Below, in pieces: positions 44,493-53,919 of a stretch of 64,000 nucleotides of DNA. Position 1 is the stretch's first letter; each line of letters begins with the position of its first letter. The notes under the pieces are model-generated. The model ran no database searches. It saw only the letters and a list, made by a program, of their open reading frames with translations, and was not told the DNA's origin. The DNA lies in assembly GCF_002849855.1 (NCBI RefSeq), contig NZ_CP018618.1, positions 59,706 through 123,705 on the forward strand, written 5' to 3'. The stretch comes from Vibrio azureus. GTDB taxonomy: Bacteria; Pseudomonadota; Gammaproteobacteria; Enterobacterales; Vibrionaceae. The position numbers and the translations under genes are program-made.

Positions 44493-45116
44493 TTACAATT
44501 GCTGGTAACTAGTTAACGATTTTCCAAAAAAAGAATGCTTAGACTCAATTATATATTTTTTACCGTTTATGACGCTTTTAGCGTTTTCTGTTGGGAATTT
44601 TAAAGCTAAGCGTTCACCATTTTGAGTTTTTGTTATCAAATCACAGACCTGAATAGTGGCAGTATGATGAGGACATTGAACACTGATAGCTACAACTTTT
44701 ATTTTTTTATAGTCTGAATGTGCATCTATATGTTCATGAATAATAGAAGATAAACCGTACAGGAACACGATTCCCAAAGTACCCCACAAAGCTAAACCAA
44801 TAAAGAAATCTGATAAATATTCACGCCAATAAGACCATTTCCCTTCATTTTTACCATGAGAAATATCATTAATACTCATTGTGCTTGGATAAGAATTTGC
44901 AATCTCGATCTTAATTTTTTCTCTTTCTGCGAAGATCTTATTAATCTCGGAATTTTTCTTGATTAGTAGGTATATGCAAGGACATAGAATAGAGACAACA
45001 AGAAGAGAACTAAAATAGGTATGATTAATTTCAAATGATAAATTAAAAGCATTAATCGCGCTGATTACTACATATAGAGAAACAGCAGATGCTATTGAAT
45101 TTTTAAAACGCTCCAT
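44493..45116 (-). CDS. Hypothetical membrane protein, 207 aa
   Basis: Three or more transmembrane segments (about 10-30, 36-55, 108-130), with a periplasmic C-terminal domain containing two Cys (VQCPHHTATIQVCDLITK). Family not recognised. Located between IS6 fragments in the immunity-like zone. Confidence 0.6.
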   Translation of the reverse strand: MERFKNSIASAVSLYVVISAINAFNLSFEINHTYFSSLLVVSILCPCIYLLIKKNSEINKIFAEREKIKIEIANSYPSTMSINDISHGKNEGKWSYWREYLSDFFIGLALWGTLGIVFLYGLSSIIHEHIDAHSDYKKIKVVAISVQCPHHTATIQVCDLITKTQNGERLALKFPTENAKSVINGKKYIIESKHSFFGKSLTSYQQL

Positions 45117-45299
45117 TAGATTAACTACCCCCTGCCTTTGTAATATAACGCCGTGTTATGTAGTGAACCACGCTAACACCTACCCTAAACGGTATTGGTA
45201 CAAAACTTGATTTATTTAACATTGTTCACCTTTGTTTTAATTATAGGAAGAGTCGAGGTGTTGGGTAAATATCATTTACTATCAGTATAATGCTCAACA

Positions 45300-45325
45300 T
45301 GGGCTTGTTGCAACAGCCTCGTTTT
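45300..45325 (+). mobile_element. IS6 terminal repeat fragment
   Basis: GGGCTTGTTGCAACAGCCTC, the left terminal repeat only. A second solo pair of ends lies at about 45521-45540. Confidence 0.55.
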
Positions 45326-45376
45326 TTTAACAAGCTAATTTCATCACATCAGTAACGGAATTGTTATTAATGGTTA

Positions 45377-45521
45377 TCAGTAAGAAATAAATTCTATAAT
45401 TTTACTCCACCACTCTTTTTTATTAATAGTTATTGTGTAATCACATTCTTCGAGTTGAAAGTAAAGATATTTATCATGTTCAGGTGGAAAACCGACATAA
45501 AATTCTTCATATTCTCTAATA
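45377..45521 (-). pseudogene. C-terminal gene fragment next to IS6 end
   Basis: Frame without start giving YEEFYVGFPPEHDKYLYFQL and KEWWSKIIEFISY. Cut at its 5' side by an IS6 terminal repeat. Resembles the tails of small immunity proteins; identity unknown. Confidence 0.5.
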
Positions 45522-45548
45522 GGGCTTGTTGCGACAAGCCCAATAAAT

Positions 45549-45728
45549 TCATAAACCTCTTAATATTGCATCACAATAGATATCACCAATGGGACAAGTT
45601 AATAGAGTATCAGCACTTGACAGATGATTAACTACAATGTTCTCCTTGTTAATATTGTTTACCAGATTTACTTGAACTTGATTAGTTAGAATAATTAATG
45701 ATGTAATAAATAATTTTTTAATTAACAT
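45549..45728 (-). CDS. Possible small secreted peptide, 59 aa
   Basis: Short frame with an N-terminal hydrophobic signal-like segment (LIKKLFITSLIILT) and two Cys near the end (LLTCPIGDIYCD). It begins close to the end of the regulator-like gene 45730-46011 on the same strand. Ribosome binding site poor. Confidence 0.35.
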   Translation of the reverse strand: MLIKKLFITSLIILTNQVQVNLVNNINKENIVVNHLSSADTLLTCPIGDIYCDAILRGL

Positions 45729-45729
45729 T

Positions 45730-46011
45730 TTAAGATTTTCCCTCACATATCCAGCATAACGCCAAATCAAATCCTTCAGGCGTGATATTCACATACCAGT
45801 CCAGCTCTTCTTTCCTGCGCATAATTAGGCCGCGTTCCTCTAGGGTTCGACAAGAGACTCGAAAATTGTTGGGATGGACCGTCTTCCCCATCATTCGATT
45901 CACTGCATGATTCAGGAACGTTGATTTTACTTCCTTGGTACCTTTTACGAATGCATGCGCCAACCTCAACAAAATTTCTTTTTGTATTTGACTTATCCTC
46001 TGATTTGACAC
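45730..46011 (-). CDS. Winged-helix-like small protein, 93 aa
   Basis: Basic helical N-terminus and a segment fitting a winged helix (NNFRVSCRTLEERGLIMRR, then LDWYVNITPEGFDLAL). Possibly a transcription regulator. Divergent from the serine recombinase at 46174; the shared upstream region has several palindromes. Confidence 0.6.
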   Translation of the reverse strand: MSNQRISQIQKEILLRLAHAFVKGTKEVKSTFLNHAVNRMMGKTVHPNNFRVSCRTLEERGLIMRRKEELDWYVNITPEGFDLALCWICEGKS

Positions 46012-46022
46012 GTCGACCTCTT

Positions 46023-46170
46023 AATCATTGCAACAATGATTAGTAGATTTAACCCTATGTCATTAGGGTATACCCTAAGACCAGTATTCTTTTGTGGCAC
46101 AAAAACCATTAATGTCATAATATAAATGACATACCCTAAAAAGTCATAACCTAAAAGTCATAGAAAGGAC
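46023..46170. promoter_or_regulatory. Candidate resolution (res) site / divergent promoter
   Basis: Palindromes AATCATTG-CAA-CAATGATT (46023-46041) and TTAGGGTATACCCTAA (46063-46078), then further ACCCTAAAA and AAAAGTCATA direct repeats up to the recombinase start. Multiple dyads upstream of a resolvase gene are typical of res sites. Confidence 0.55.
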
Positions 46171-46173
46171 ATT

Positions 46174-46800
46174 ATGTACATATTTGGATACCTCAGAGCA
46201 TCAACAAGTGAGCAAGATGCAGAAAGGGCAAAAGGCGCACTTTCTCAGTTTGTTGAACAAAAAGGCATGCGAGTTGCTGCATGGTATGTTGAGCAAGAAT
46301 CTGGTGCATCTCTGCAAAGACCTAAATTACTGCAATTACTTAATGATGCTCAAAAAGGAGATGTGATCATCATTGAGCAGATAGACCGCCTTTCACGTTT
46401 AAATGAAGCGAGTTGGTCTAAATTAAAGGAAATGCTGTACAAGAAGGAATTGAAAGTCATTAGCCTGGATTTACCTACCAGTCATATTGCCCTGGCTCCA
46501 GAAATTTCTGATGAATTCACCAACTCGATGATCAAGGCCATCAACAACATGATGATGGACATGCTGGCCGCGATTTCTAGAAAGGATTATGAAGATAGAC
46601 GCCGCCGCCAAAAGCAAGGCATCGAGAAGGCCATGAACGAAGGGAAATATAAAGGGAGGAAACCTGACCTAGAACTGCATGAAAAAATCTACAAGCTCAG
46701 AGTCGATAACCAAATGAGCATTAATGAGACGGCCAAGATGATTGGTGTCTCTGCCAGGACAGTTGTGCGTGTCGTTAAAAGAATGAAAGCTGAGCGGTGA
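46174..46800 (+). CDS. Serine recombinase (resolvase family)
   Basis: 208 aa. N-terminal resolvase domain: YLRASTSEQDAERAK with the catalytic Ser (about residue 10), IIIEQIDRLSRL, and the long E helix. The C-terminal helix-turn-helix reads MSINETAKMIGVSARTVVRVV. Similar to plasmid and transposon resolvases of the ParA/Tn552 type. It probably resolves multimers or cointegrates at the dyads just upstream. Confidence 0.88.
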   Translation: MYIFGYLRASTSEQDAERAKGALSQFVEQKGMRVAAWYVEQESGASLQRPKLLQLLNDAQKGDVIIIEQIDRLSRLNEASWSKLKEMLYKKELKVISLDLPTSHIALAPEISDEFTNSMIKAINNMMMDMLAAISRKDYEDRRRRQKQGIEKAMNEGKYKGRKPDLELHEKIYKLRVDNQMSINETAKMIGVSARTVVRVVKRMKAER

Positions 46801-46873
46801 GTGAAGGATAGTAGAAGGAACTTGACCTTGAGCGAAATAATAAAATCTACAAAATCAAGCTCCTCATAAATCG

Positions 46874-47458
46874 TTATTTTACGATAAGCTTGCTCTTTGT
46901 CATTTCTTCTATAAAGCCTTCAGCTATACCTGAAGCCATAGCTCTTTTTCCAGTATAAAGAGAGCCTGAAGCTTCTAGAACTAGATCTGCCACCCATACT
47001 AACTCTCCATCAACAGTAAACAATTGACCTTTAGCAGCTGCACTGTTTGAAGATGAGTAAATAGGTGTTGAAATACTATTACTAGATGCAGAAGCAAAGC
47101 CCGAGCCCCATGAGGTTACATTCGCCTGACTGTTATTGATGTTTCCAGTATATCGTATATCTTCCTGCCCTACTTGGCTGTTCACAAGCAGTAGATGGGA
47201 AACATCATTTTTCTTGAGAAGACTTTTTAACTCTTCAAGATCATTTGCAAATGCCGCAATGTTTCTTCCAGACACTGCACTAACCTTATTATTATTCAAG
47301 TCTTCAACAAGTAAATCCTCTACATATGTATTGTTTGGTGACATAACTGCCAACTTACCAAGGCCAATATTTGTTATATTTGGCGCAAAGGAAGAATTCC
47401 CAGTCGTAGATTGGCAACCTACTAACAAAATAGAAAAAAGTAGAACTAGAGTTCTCAT
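46874..47458 (-). CDS. Putative outer-membrane lipoprotein, 194 aa
   Basis: Lipobox LLVGC at residues 11-15 after a short signal peptide, then a Ser/Asn-rich domain with central low complexity (SASSNSISTPIYSSSNSA). Likely periplasmic face of the outer membrane. Family unknown. Confidence 0.65.
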   Translation of the reverse strand: MRTLVLLFSILLVGCQSTTGNSSFAPNITNIGLGKLAVMSPNNTYVEDLLVEDLNNNKVSAVSGRNIAAFANDLEELKSLLKKNDVSHLLLVNSQVGQEDIRYTGNINNSQANVTSWGSGFASASSNSISTPIYSSSNSAAAKGQLFTVDGELVWVADLVLEASGSLYTGKRAMASGIAEGFIEEMTKSKLIVK

Positions 47459-47699
47459 AGAAATACCTCACAAAAAATTACCACCTAGCACTTAGCTTGG
47501 CTTGATGACTTAAATAATTAAAAGCTAGTTAAATTGTTACAAGAAGTATCGGCTCTATTCTTCTTTGAATGACGCTTAGTAACTTCATATGTCTGCAGAT
47601 TTGCGCGCGCAGTGTACTAAAATACTATCTCGGGTATTTGATTCGGATCATAAAAACCATTATTGAATGTACAAGAATGCATGATGATGTTAAAAAAAA

Positions 47700-47780
47700 T
47701 TGATTTTTGGTTAAGTGGTTTTGGGTAGAAATTGCTCCTCCTTCCTGAACGAGCTATTCAATATCTTTGCAATAAGCTCT
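47700..47780 (+). mobile_element. Strongly decayed IS6 3' fragment
   Basis: Weak but collinear match to the transposase tail of 40251-40988 (TTGATTTTTGGTTA..., ...TTCAATATCTTTG). Marks the left edge of the defence region. Confidence 0.5.
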
Positions 47781-47828
47781 GCGTTCCTTGCATTATCTGT
47801 AACTTTGCTAAAGTTTAGGTATCATGCC

Positions 47829-49583
47829 TCACCAAAGTTTACTCAAGCTAACATCATTGCTGTCAGGTTTACTTTCGTGTCTTAATTCATCCACCTGGAT
47901 TAGCATGGGCAAATCAAATGATGTACCAGTGATAATGCAAGAGCCCCGTGATAAGTTTGGAATCAATGAACGAGAAACAGAATCTAATGTACTGATGGTG
48001 TTATCCAGTAAGAACAGGTCACGGTCATTAACTAAACGATGGATAAAGAAATTGTGCAACTGAGACATAATTGTTGCCGAGATATCAGCGGGGCGTTGGC
48101 TCGATAACGTTAGGAAAATTCCGAACTTGCGACCTTCCTTAATCAATTCTTCAAACAACTCTAAACGATAGTCTTTCCAGTTAGCCTGTTCACGTACTGA
48201 TTGCTGAGAAAGGATGTTATGTGCCTCATCAATGATTAGGTGCAGCGTCTTTTCTGGTGGGCTTTTCTTGATTTGATTCTTATGAGAATTGTAATAGTGC
48301 TTCGTTACAAGAAGGGGAATGATTTTCTTCACATCTTGGTTGCAGTTGCGCAGCGAAATGACGGTTAGTGCTTTATCGTCAGCAGCAATACTAGATTCAA
48401 CTTTGATTACCTTGGATAAGCCTCCTAGCGAGGACTCGGCACGTTTTAATAGTGGTTGTATGTGATCGAATTGAACAAAGTTGTACATCAAATCATTAAT
48501 CAACTTCAATTTGCATAGAATTTTAAATTCCTGAAATGCGTCAAGGTCATTAATCAGAATACTATCAACGGCACTTTTGATGTAGAGATTATACTGGCTT
48601 TCGTTATTGAAGAATTTAAAACCATTCCCAACACGGATTTTAAAGTTACTCCCATGCCAACTAACATCTTTGAGGATATCTATGCTATCAGTGTTCTTTA
48701 GAGTGCTTTTGAGGAGATCAAGAACTTCTGGTTTTTGAGATGTAGAAGTGAAGCAGAACTTAATCGTGTACTTTAAGTAACTTAGAGCACTCTGTTGACC
48801 AGAGCCATACTTTGAGCGTCCTTGCAGGACTCTATTTATAAACGGCTTCTGTGTATTGGTGGTGGCTTGGAAAAGAATTGAAAGCGTCTCCGCATTCCAG
48901 AATTCGTCTTCTGCTAGCGGGAATTGATCGACTGCTGTATTCGTATTCAGATCTATGGAGTACTTATGTTCCAGTGATACGATTTGATCTTTGATGTACT
49001 CACCATTGAAATCAAGCAGCACGAACTTACTGACAGGTTTTATTTGCTCGTGCTTTTCATCGAATAAAGTGGTGAAGAGTTTAGTTAGAGTATTTGATTT
49101 ACCGCTACCAGTGTTTCCAAAAATACCAATGTGAGTATTAAATAACTTCTGCCAAGGTAGAGATATCTCAATACCTTCTTTTAACAATGATCCAATGCAG
49201 AAATTTGATTCAGCACTAGATGAATATACTGTCTTTAAGGCTTGCTCAGGTAACAGGAAGGCTGGATCACGGATCAACGGTAAGAACTTGATGCCTTCAA
49301 AGAAATTACCATTTTCAATATAACCAATAGGGCGAACATACACTTTTCGTACGTACTCGATTTTATCCGTGTTCTCTTGGAAACGTCTTTCATCTAAGTA
49401 CTCACCCTCAACGATGCATACAATGTCACGAAAGCCACGCTGAATTGAAAGGTACTCCCTGATAGAGATACCCTTGTATCGCTGACCTTCATAGAAAATG
49501 GTGTCTTTGTTCGATGTCTCATCAACGGTCAACGTAATTTGAATGCCATTTACCGCTGTGACCTCACCAATGAAGATGCTCAT
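47829..49583 (-). CDS. herA: HerA-like ATPase of a Sir2-HerA defence system
   Basis: 584 aa. N-terminal HAS-barrel-like region (1-110), then the HerA/FtsK ATPase: Walker A GNTGSGKS (156-163), Walker B LHLIIDEAHN (near 460), and the SSQRPADIS segment with conserved Gln/Arg (near 505). Sir2-HerA modules form large complexes that sense phage and deplete NAD or degrade DNA. The start overlaps the sir2 stop by four bases (ATGA). The gene is intact, but its partner is interrupted. Confidence 0.82.
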   Translation of the reverse strand: MSIFIGEVTAVNGIQITLTVDETSNKDTIFYEGQRYKGISIREYLSIQRGFRDIVCIVEGEYLDERRFQENTDKIEYVRKVYVRPIGYIENGNFFEGIKFLPLIRDPAFLLPEQALKTVYSSSAESNFCIGSLLKEGIEISLPWQKLFNTHIGIFGNTGSGKSNTLTKLFTTLFDEKHEQIKPVSKFVLLDFNGEYIKDQIVSLEHKYSIDLNTNTAVDQFPLAEDEFWNAETLSILFQATTNTQKPFINRVLQGRSKYGSGQQSALSYLKYTIKFCFTSTSQKPEVLDLLKSTLKNTDSIDILKDVSWHGSNFKIRVGNGFKFFNNESQYNLYIKSAVDSILINDLDAFQEFKILCKLKLINDLMYNFVQFDHIQPLLKRAESSLGGLSKVIKVESSIAADDKALTVISLRNCNQDVKKIIPLLVTKHYYNSHKNQIKKSPPEKTLHLIIDEAHNILSQQSVREQANWKDYRLELFEELIKEGRKFGIFLTLSSQRPADISATIMSQLHNFFIHRLVNDRDLFLLDNTISTLDSVSRSLIPNLSRGSCIITGTSFDLPMLIQVDELRHESKPDSNDVSLSKLW

Positions 49584-50653
49584 GTGTCATCCTCACCAAG
49601 TGTTAGGACATGAGAATTGAAGTAAGAGAAATCTAATGCTTCACCTTCTTCATGGACAACGTACTTGATGTTATTGAAGTCAGCGAAATACTTCTGCAAT
49701 TCAGGGATGATGGTTTCTCTGTAACAACAGATGTATACCTGTAGAGTAGGATTCGTCAGAGAGCGTTTAATCAAGTTCCTGATATGCTCATCAGCAAATG
49801 AGAACCCGAAGGCTATCAATACGCTATTTGGCTTTTCTAACTCGTAACTAAGGTGACGCAGCATCTGGTAATAGTGTTCTTCAAATACCGTTTCGTGAAA
49901 CTTCCATTTCGTAGGGTTTACGATAGGTAACTGGTTATATTCCCTGTAGAAGTCATTTTGTATGTTCTCGAATGCCGCTTTGTTAACATCATCGATAATC
50001 ATTGAACACAACTGCTCCACCGTGTGAGAGCCACTTTCTAGCATCTCTTTGAAGTCACCGTAGTAAATGCTGTCGATTGAGGACTCTGAAACGATTTGAT
50101 TCGCATAAGAATAATCAACGAGGATAGAATCGTTGTGCTTACGCCAGAATGCAGAGCCGTGAAGGTGGATAAGATTGATTTGTCGTTGGACTTCTTTGTT
50201 TCGGTCGAAAATACCTGATTCAGTTGTCATGCAATCAAAGTTACGAGCCTCAACGATTTTCTTATGGAAACCACGAGAGCCATCGTTGATGTTAAATCGA
50301 ATGGATTTTTCTTCGTAAAGTTCATCTGCTGCATAGGCTAGGCAGGAATCGTAGTTCGTGGTGAAGAAATTAATCTTTTTGTCGTAACCTCGTTTACGGC
50401 GAAGAATTTCGAGGTTCAATTTCATGAACTTTTTATAATTATCGATGACTGCTTGCTCGTCGTCTTCTAAGGCAGTGAAATCAACAGAACTGACAGGCTT
50501 AATGCATTCCTTGTAGTAATACATGAATAGCAAGGCTTTGAGGTGTTTAGCGTCAATAGAATCGAACTCGGTAGCCAAAGTTTCTATCGTCTCCCATTTC
50601 CCCTCAGTTTGCATGTCTAATGCAAGAGTAGGGAATAGACCTGCCGATGCTCC
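49580..50653 (-). pseudogene. SIR2-family NADase, 3' part, split by IS66
   Basis: Encodes all but the first 22 residues of a SIR2-like protein: TTNYDSCLAYAAD (nucleotide site), LIHLHGSAFWR (catalytic His) and LIAFGFSFADEHI. The IS66 element interrupts it at the GAGAS motif; the 5' part is at 53653-53726. Rejoining the two pieces with one target duplication gives an in-frame protein of about 379 aa. An ATG in the IS end could give a 365-aa product with DAYGAS in place of LIGAGAS. Confidence 0.8.
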
Positions 50654-50839
50654 GTAAGCGTCTTTAAATCGACTCATTGACTTTCAATTACTAAGTAACT
50701 CGGCACAACCAATTGAAAGTATGATCTGAGTTAATTTATCTTATGATTGAAAATCTTTACTATTTTTAAAAATGTTAATATCTTTTAAAGGTAGGTTATT
50801 AATATCGTATACCTACTGATACAACTTATCTCTAATGCG

Positions 50840-50873
50840 AAAGCCCAGTATGATAACCATACTGGGCTTTTTA
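50840..50873. terminator. Terminator inside the IS66 extra segment
   Basis: AAGCCCAGTATG-ATAAC-CATACTGGGCTT followed by T-rich sequence. Twelve-base stem, works best rightward. Confidence 0.7.
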
Positions 50874-50964
50874 TGCTTCTTTGTAAGCGTTTTTAAATAG
50901 GTTAATTATTGAAGACACTGTATTCGATACAGTGTCTATGGTACTTAAGAAGGGAGAAATATGT

Positions 50965-51070
50965 TAACGAGCAACAGATTGCGAAAGGGCAAATTCCAAT
51001 TTTTCTTTTAGCTTACGTTGTTTTTCTTCATTCGTCTGAAAACCTAGTACTTTTCTTATCCATTCCATAC
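50965..51070 (-). CDS. Small passenger protein of IS66, 34 aa
   Basis: ATG preceded by AAGGAGATAAAGT. Basic, helical peptide (EKQRKLKEKLEFALSQSVAR). Not part of the known tnpABC set. It lies between tnpC and the left end of the element, so it moves with it. Confidence 0.5.
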
Positions 51071-51229
51071 TTTATCTCCTTATAAAGCCGCTCATATGAC
51101 ATGCATAAAATATAAGCATCTGGTTTAATAATAATGCATTGTTTGTCTAATCATTAGAGGTGAGTCAAATTTGCGATAAACCTCAAAAATTCCATGTAAC
51201 AAAAACATCATTATCATTGGTTGAATCGA

Positions 51230-52825
51230 CTATTCGCTTTTGGGCATGTTCCAAGGTAGAAGATGATGATGAACATCTCCACTTTTCAACTTAGGAAGCT
51301 CTCGGAACACGTATTCCAGATATTCATACGGTTCACAGTCGTTCGCTTTTGCGGTTTCAATGAGACTGTACAAGACGGCACTTGCACGGGCACCATTGTG
51401 AGTATTGCTAAAGAGCCAGTTGTTCCTTCCAACCGTAAATGGACGCACTGAACGCTCCGCGCGATTATTATCAATACTGAGTCTGCCGTCATCGACGATA
51501 CGGGTCAGCTTTGACCATTGGTTGAGACTGTAATTAATCGCAACCCCAAGCTTACTTTTCGGCGGGACTTGGGAGACCGATTTATCTAACCAAGCTTTGA
51601 ACGCCTTCAGTAGCGGCTCTGTCTGTGACTGCCTCTGCTGATATCGCTCTTCTTGTGTCTTGCCTTTTATCCCTTGTTCGATGCGGTAAAGTTTCTGGAA
51701 CCAGTTGATTGCCCATTGGATTTTACCTCCTTTAACTTGCTTTCCTTTCGGTTGACTTTGCTCCGCTTCCACGAACTTACGTCTTGCATGCGCCCAGCAA
51801 CCAACCAGCTTCGCATTAGTTTTCTCATAGGCTTCATATCCATCGACATGGAGGTAACCACCGTAATCAGATAAGTATGAAGCTGGGCAGTGGTGTCCAC
51901 GGCTCCCGTCTTGGTAATCGAACAAGACGATACCCGGCGATTGTGCATCGCCTCCGCGGTCTGGACCGCATCCATACAACCAGATGTAGCTTTTCTTTCT
52001 CTCGTCATTCAAGACTGTTAATGTGGTTTCGTCTGCGAACAGCACCTCTTGAGCAAGTAAGCTCTCTTTGAGTAACGCGATTAACGGCTCTAACTTTTCC
52101 GCACATTTCAATATCCACTGGCTCATTGTTTTACGACTTAGCTTAATCCCATGCTGCTTGAACAAGGATTCTTGCCGATAAAGAGGCAACGCGTAGTGGT
52201 ATTTATTTGTGATAATTTGCGCTAACAGAGACGGCGTAGCAATGCTTTTGGGGATCATCGATGGCGGTGGTGCAGCCATTACCACGGTGTTTTTCTCCCC
52301 TTGTCTATCGCATTCGCGACAGACGTACTTCGGCCTTTCTGTGACTTCAACATACAGTTTAGCGGGGATGTACACCAACTTTTCACTGGTGCTTTCACCC
52401 ATCTTACAAAGTGCTGACTGGCAGCATTGACAGATTTTATCTGAGTCCGCAACATCGACGACAACGCGTTCACGCGGTAGGTCTTCGGGAAGCTTAGGAC
52501 GACCACGTCGAGAGTCGGATGACGTATTTCCTTTGTCTTGCTTCGTGGCCTGTGTATCGTCGCTTTCTGTTTCTTCAGTATCGGCATGGCTTTCCGCCTC
52601 ATTGAATTCTAAATCTTGAGGTGGCATGACCTCACTGCTGGCTCCGTAGCGTTTACGTCGTGCCAGGTTAAGCTTTTCAACCAAAGATTGAATGATTGAC
52701 TCACTCTCACGTAACGACTGGCGAAGAGTGAGGACTGTAGATTCAAGTTCAGTGAGTCGCTTCTCTTTATCAGAAAGTAATGCTTGTAAGAGAGTGAGTT
52801 CATGTTGAGTGGGATCTTTTTTCAT
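51230..52825 (-). CDS. tnpC: IS66 transposase TnpC
   Basis: 531 aa from ATG 52825 (the frame is open upstream to 52870). N-terminal coiled coil (leucine zipper-like), zinc-binding CQCCQSAL, KYVCRECDRQ, then the DDE core: FADETTLTV, YLHVDGYEAYEK and NRAERSVRPFTVGRNNWLF. Full length and apparently intact. Confidence 0.9.
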   Translation of the reverse strand: MKKDPTQHELTLLQALLSDKEKRLTELESTVLTLRQSLRESESIIQSLVEKLNLARRKRYGASSEVMPPQDLEFNEAESHADTEETESDDTQATKQDKGNTSSDSRRGRPKLPEDLPRERVVVDVADSDKICQCCQSALCKMGESTSEKLVYIPAKLYVEVTERPKYVCRECDRQGEKNTVVMAAPPPSMIPKSIATPSLLAQIITNKYHYALPLYRQESLFKQHGIKLSRKTMSQWILKCAEKLEPLIALLKESLLAQEVLFADETTLTVLNDERKKSYIWLYGCGPDRGGDAQSPGIVLFDYQDGSRGHHCPASYLSDYGGYLHVDGYEAYEKTNAKLVGCWAHARRKFVEAEQSQPKGKQVKGGKIQWAINWFQKLYRIEQGIKGKTQEERYQQRQSQTEPLLKAFKAWLDKSVSQVPPKSKLGVAINYSLNQWSKLTRIVDDGRLSIDNNRAERSVRPFTVGRNNWLFSNTHNGARASAVLYSLIETAKANDCEPYEYLEYVFRELPKLKSGDVHHHLLPWNMPKSE

Positions 52826-52884
52826 ATAAAGAAGACCAGCAGAGACTGGTCTAAGTTCCTTATATACCATTGTTTTTTTTATTT

Positions 52885-53241
52885 TTAGCTGAGACTTTGG
52901 TAATTCAAAGCTCGATGTGGTTTTATTTTTTCGATATCAAGGCCATCAAGGAGCCACTGCCATTGCTCCTGTGAGAGTGACAAAGTCGAACCGGGCATTT
53001 TTCGTGGCCAAGCAAACTTATCTTCTTCCAGGCGCTTCTGCCAAAGGCAGAAGCCATTACGCTGCCAATAGAGTACTTTGATTTTGTCACGGGTTCGATT
53101 GCAGAAAACAAATAATGCCTCGCTGAATGGGTTGAGCTGCATTTGCTGCTCAACCACTAAACTCAGGCCATTTATCCCTTTTCTAAAATCAACAGGGGCC
53201 TTATGAAGATAAATGTTGCTGGTTTCAATAAGTCTCTTCAT
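52885..53241 (-). CDS. tnpB: IS66 accessory protein TnpB
   Basis: 118 aa, typical of IS66 Orf2: DFRKGINGLSLVVEQQMQL, then FVFCNRTRDKIKVLYWQRNG. Required for transposition in IS66 elements. The start overlaps tnpA by four bases. Confidence 0.92.
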   Translation of the reverse strand: MKRLIETSNIYLHKAPVDFRKGINGLSLVVEQQMQLNPFSEALFVFCNRTRDKIKVLYWQRNGFCLWQKRLEEDKFAWPRKMPGSTLSLSQEQWQWLLDGLDIEKIKPHRALNYQSLS

Positions 53242-53567
53242 TGGGTGATCTCACGAATAACTTGGGCTAACCATTGAGGGGTCACAGATGCAGGGATATA
53301 TAGCTGGCAGGCTCCGACATCAAGGCGCAAAGAGGAATAATTTTGTTGAAGTCGAGCCCGAGCGGACTCAATTTCCTGCGCAGTCGGTGGAGAGACAGAG
53401 ATGAATGGATTGTCTTCGTCTGAGGCAGCTTTTAATTTACGTTGCTGACTTTTAAAGGCCTTGAGATCAATGTCATGATGACGGCAAAACTCAGAGGGTG
53501 AAAGTTCACTTTGATGATAATTTTGGATGAGTGCAGACCACTCTTTGGAGGTTAGCTGGTTTGACAT
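53238..53567 (-). CDS. tnpA: IS66 accessory protein TnpA
   Basis: 109 aa with an N-terminal helix-turn-helix of the IS66 Orf1 type (SELSPSEFCRHHDIDLKAF) and a C-terminal domain. First gene of the tnpABC operon. Confidence 0.88.
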   Translation of the reverse strand: MSNQLTSKEWSALIQNYHQSELSPSEFCRHHDIDLKAFKSQQRKLKAASDEDNPFISVSPPTAQEIESARARLQQNYSSLRLDVGACQLYIPASVTPQWLAQVIREITQ

Positions 53568-53652
53568 ACGTCCTCATGATGGAAATAAGTGAAGTAAATT
53601 AGGTTACTCAGAATGATCCATCATAAGAAGGTGTCGATTTAGAGACGCTTAC

Positions 53653-53726
53653 GATGCTCCTGCACCAATCAAATAGTTTATGTTCTTGTCGTGTAGGTCG
53701 TTCAAATCGATTTTGGAAGTCGTCAT
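53653..53726 (-). pseudogene. 5' part of the interrupted sir2 gene
   Basis: ATG at 53726 starts MTTSKIDLNDLHDKNINYLI, followed by GAGA before the IS66 junction. This is the missing N-terminus of the SIR2 protein, containing the GAGAS nucleotide-binding motif. It cannot make a functional protein alone. Confidence 0.8.
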
Positions 53727-53919
53727 AAGTTCGAATGCTCAAATGATAATTAACTATGTGTATGAGTAATTTCTTTAAAGCTAAGATTGGCGATAATTGA
53801 ATTAGCAATCAGAATCTTGCATTTAGAGTTGTTTGATGGTCAGCTGTATAGAGTGGTGTTGCAAAACTTGTAGATGTGTATACCAAGGTTCCTCAGGATA
53901 ATGGCAATTTTATAGCTCT

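Larger units (their letters stand above)
50654..53652 (-). mobile_element. IS66-family insertion element inserted in sir2
   Basis: About 3.0 kb, bounded by GTAAGCGTCT-type inverted ends. A perfect 8-bp target duplication GATGCTCC lies at 50646-50653 and 53653-53660. It carries tnpA, tnpB, tnpC and about 570 bp of extra DNA with a small gene. The duplication marks a recent, clean insertion. Confidence 0.92.

Noticed and set aside
50641..50677. Sir2 starting at the ATG in MSRFKDAY
   Set aside because: That codon belongs to the IS66 terminal repeat; the genuine start is at 53726 across the insertion.
53853..53900. IS6 end near TTGCAAAACTTGTAGATGTG
   Set aside because: Similarity to the IS6 right end is too weak to annotate with confidence, though it may be an old remnant.
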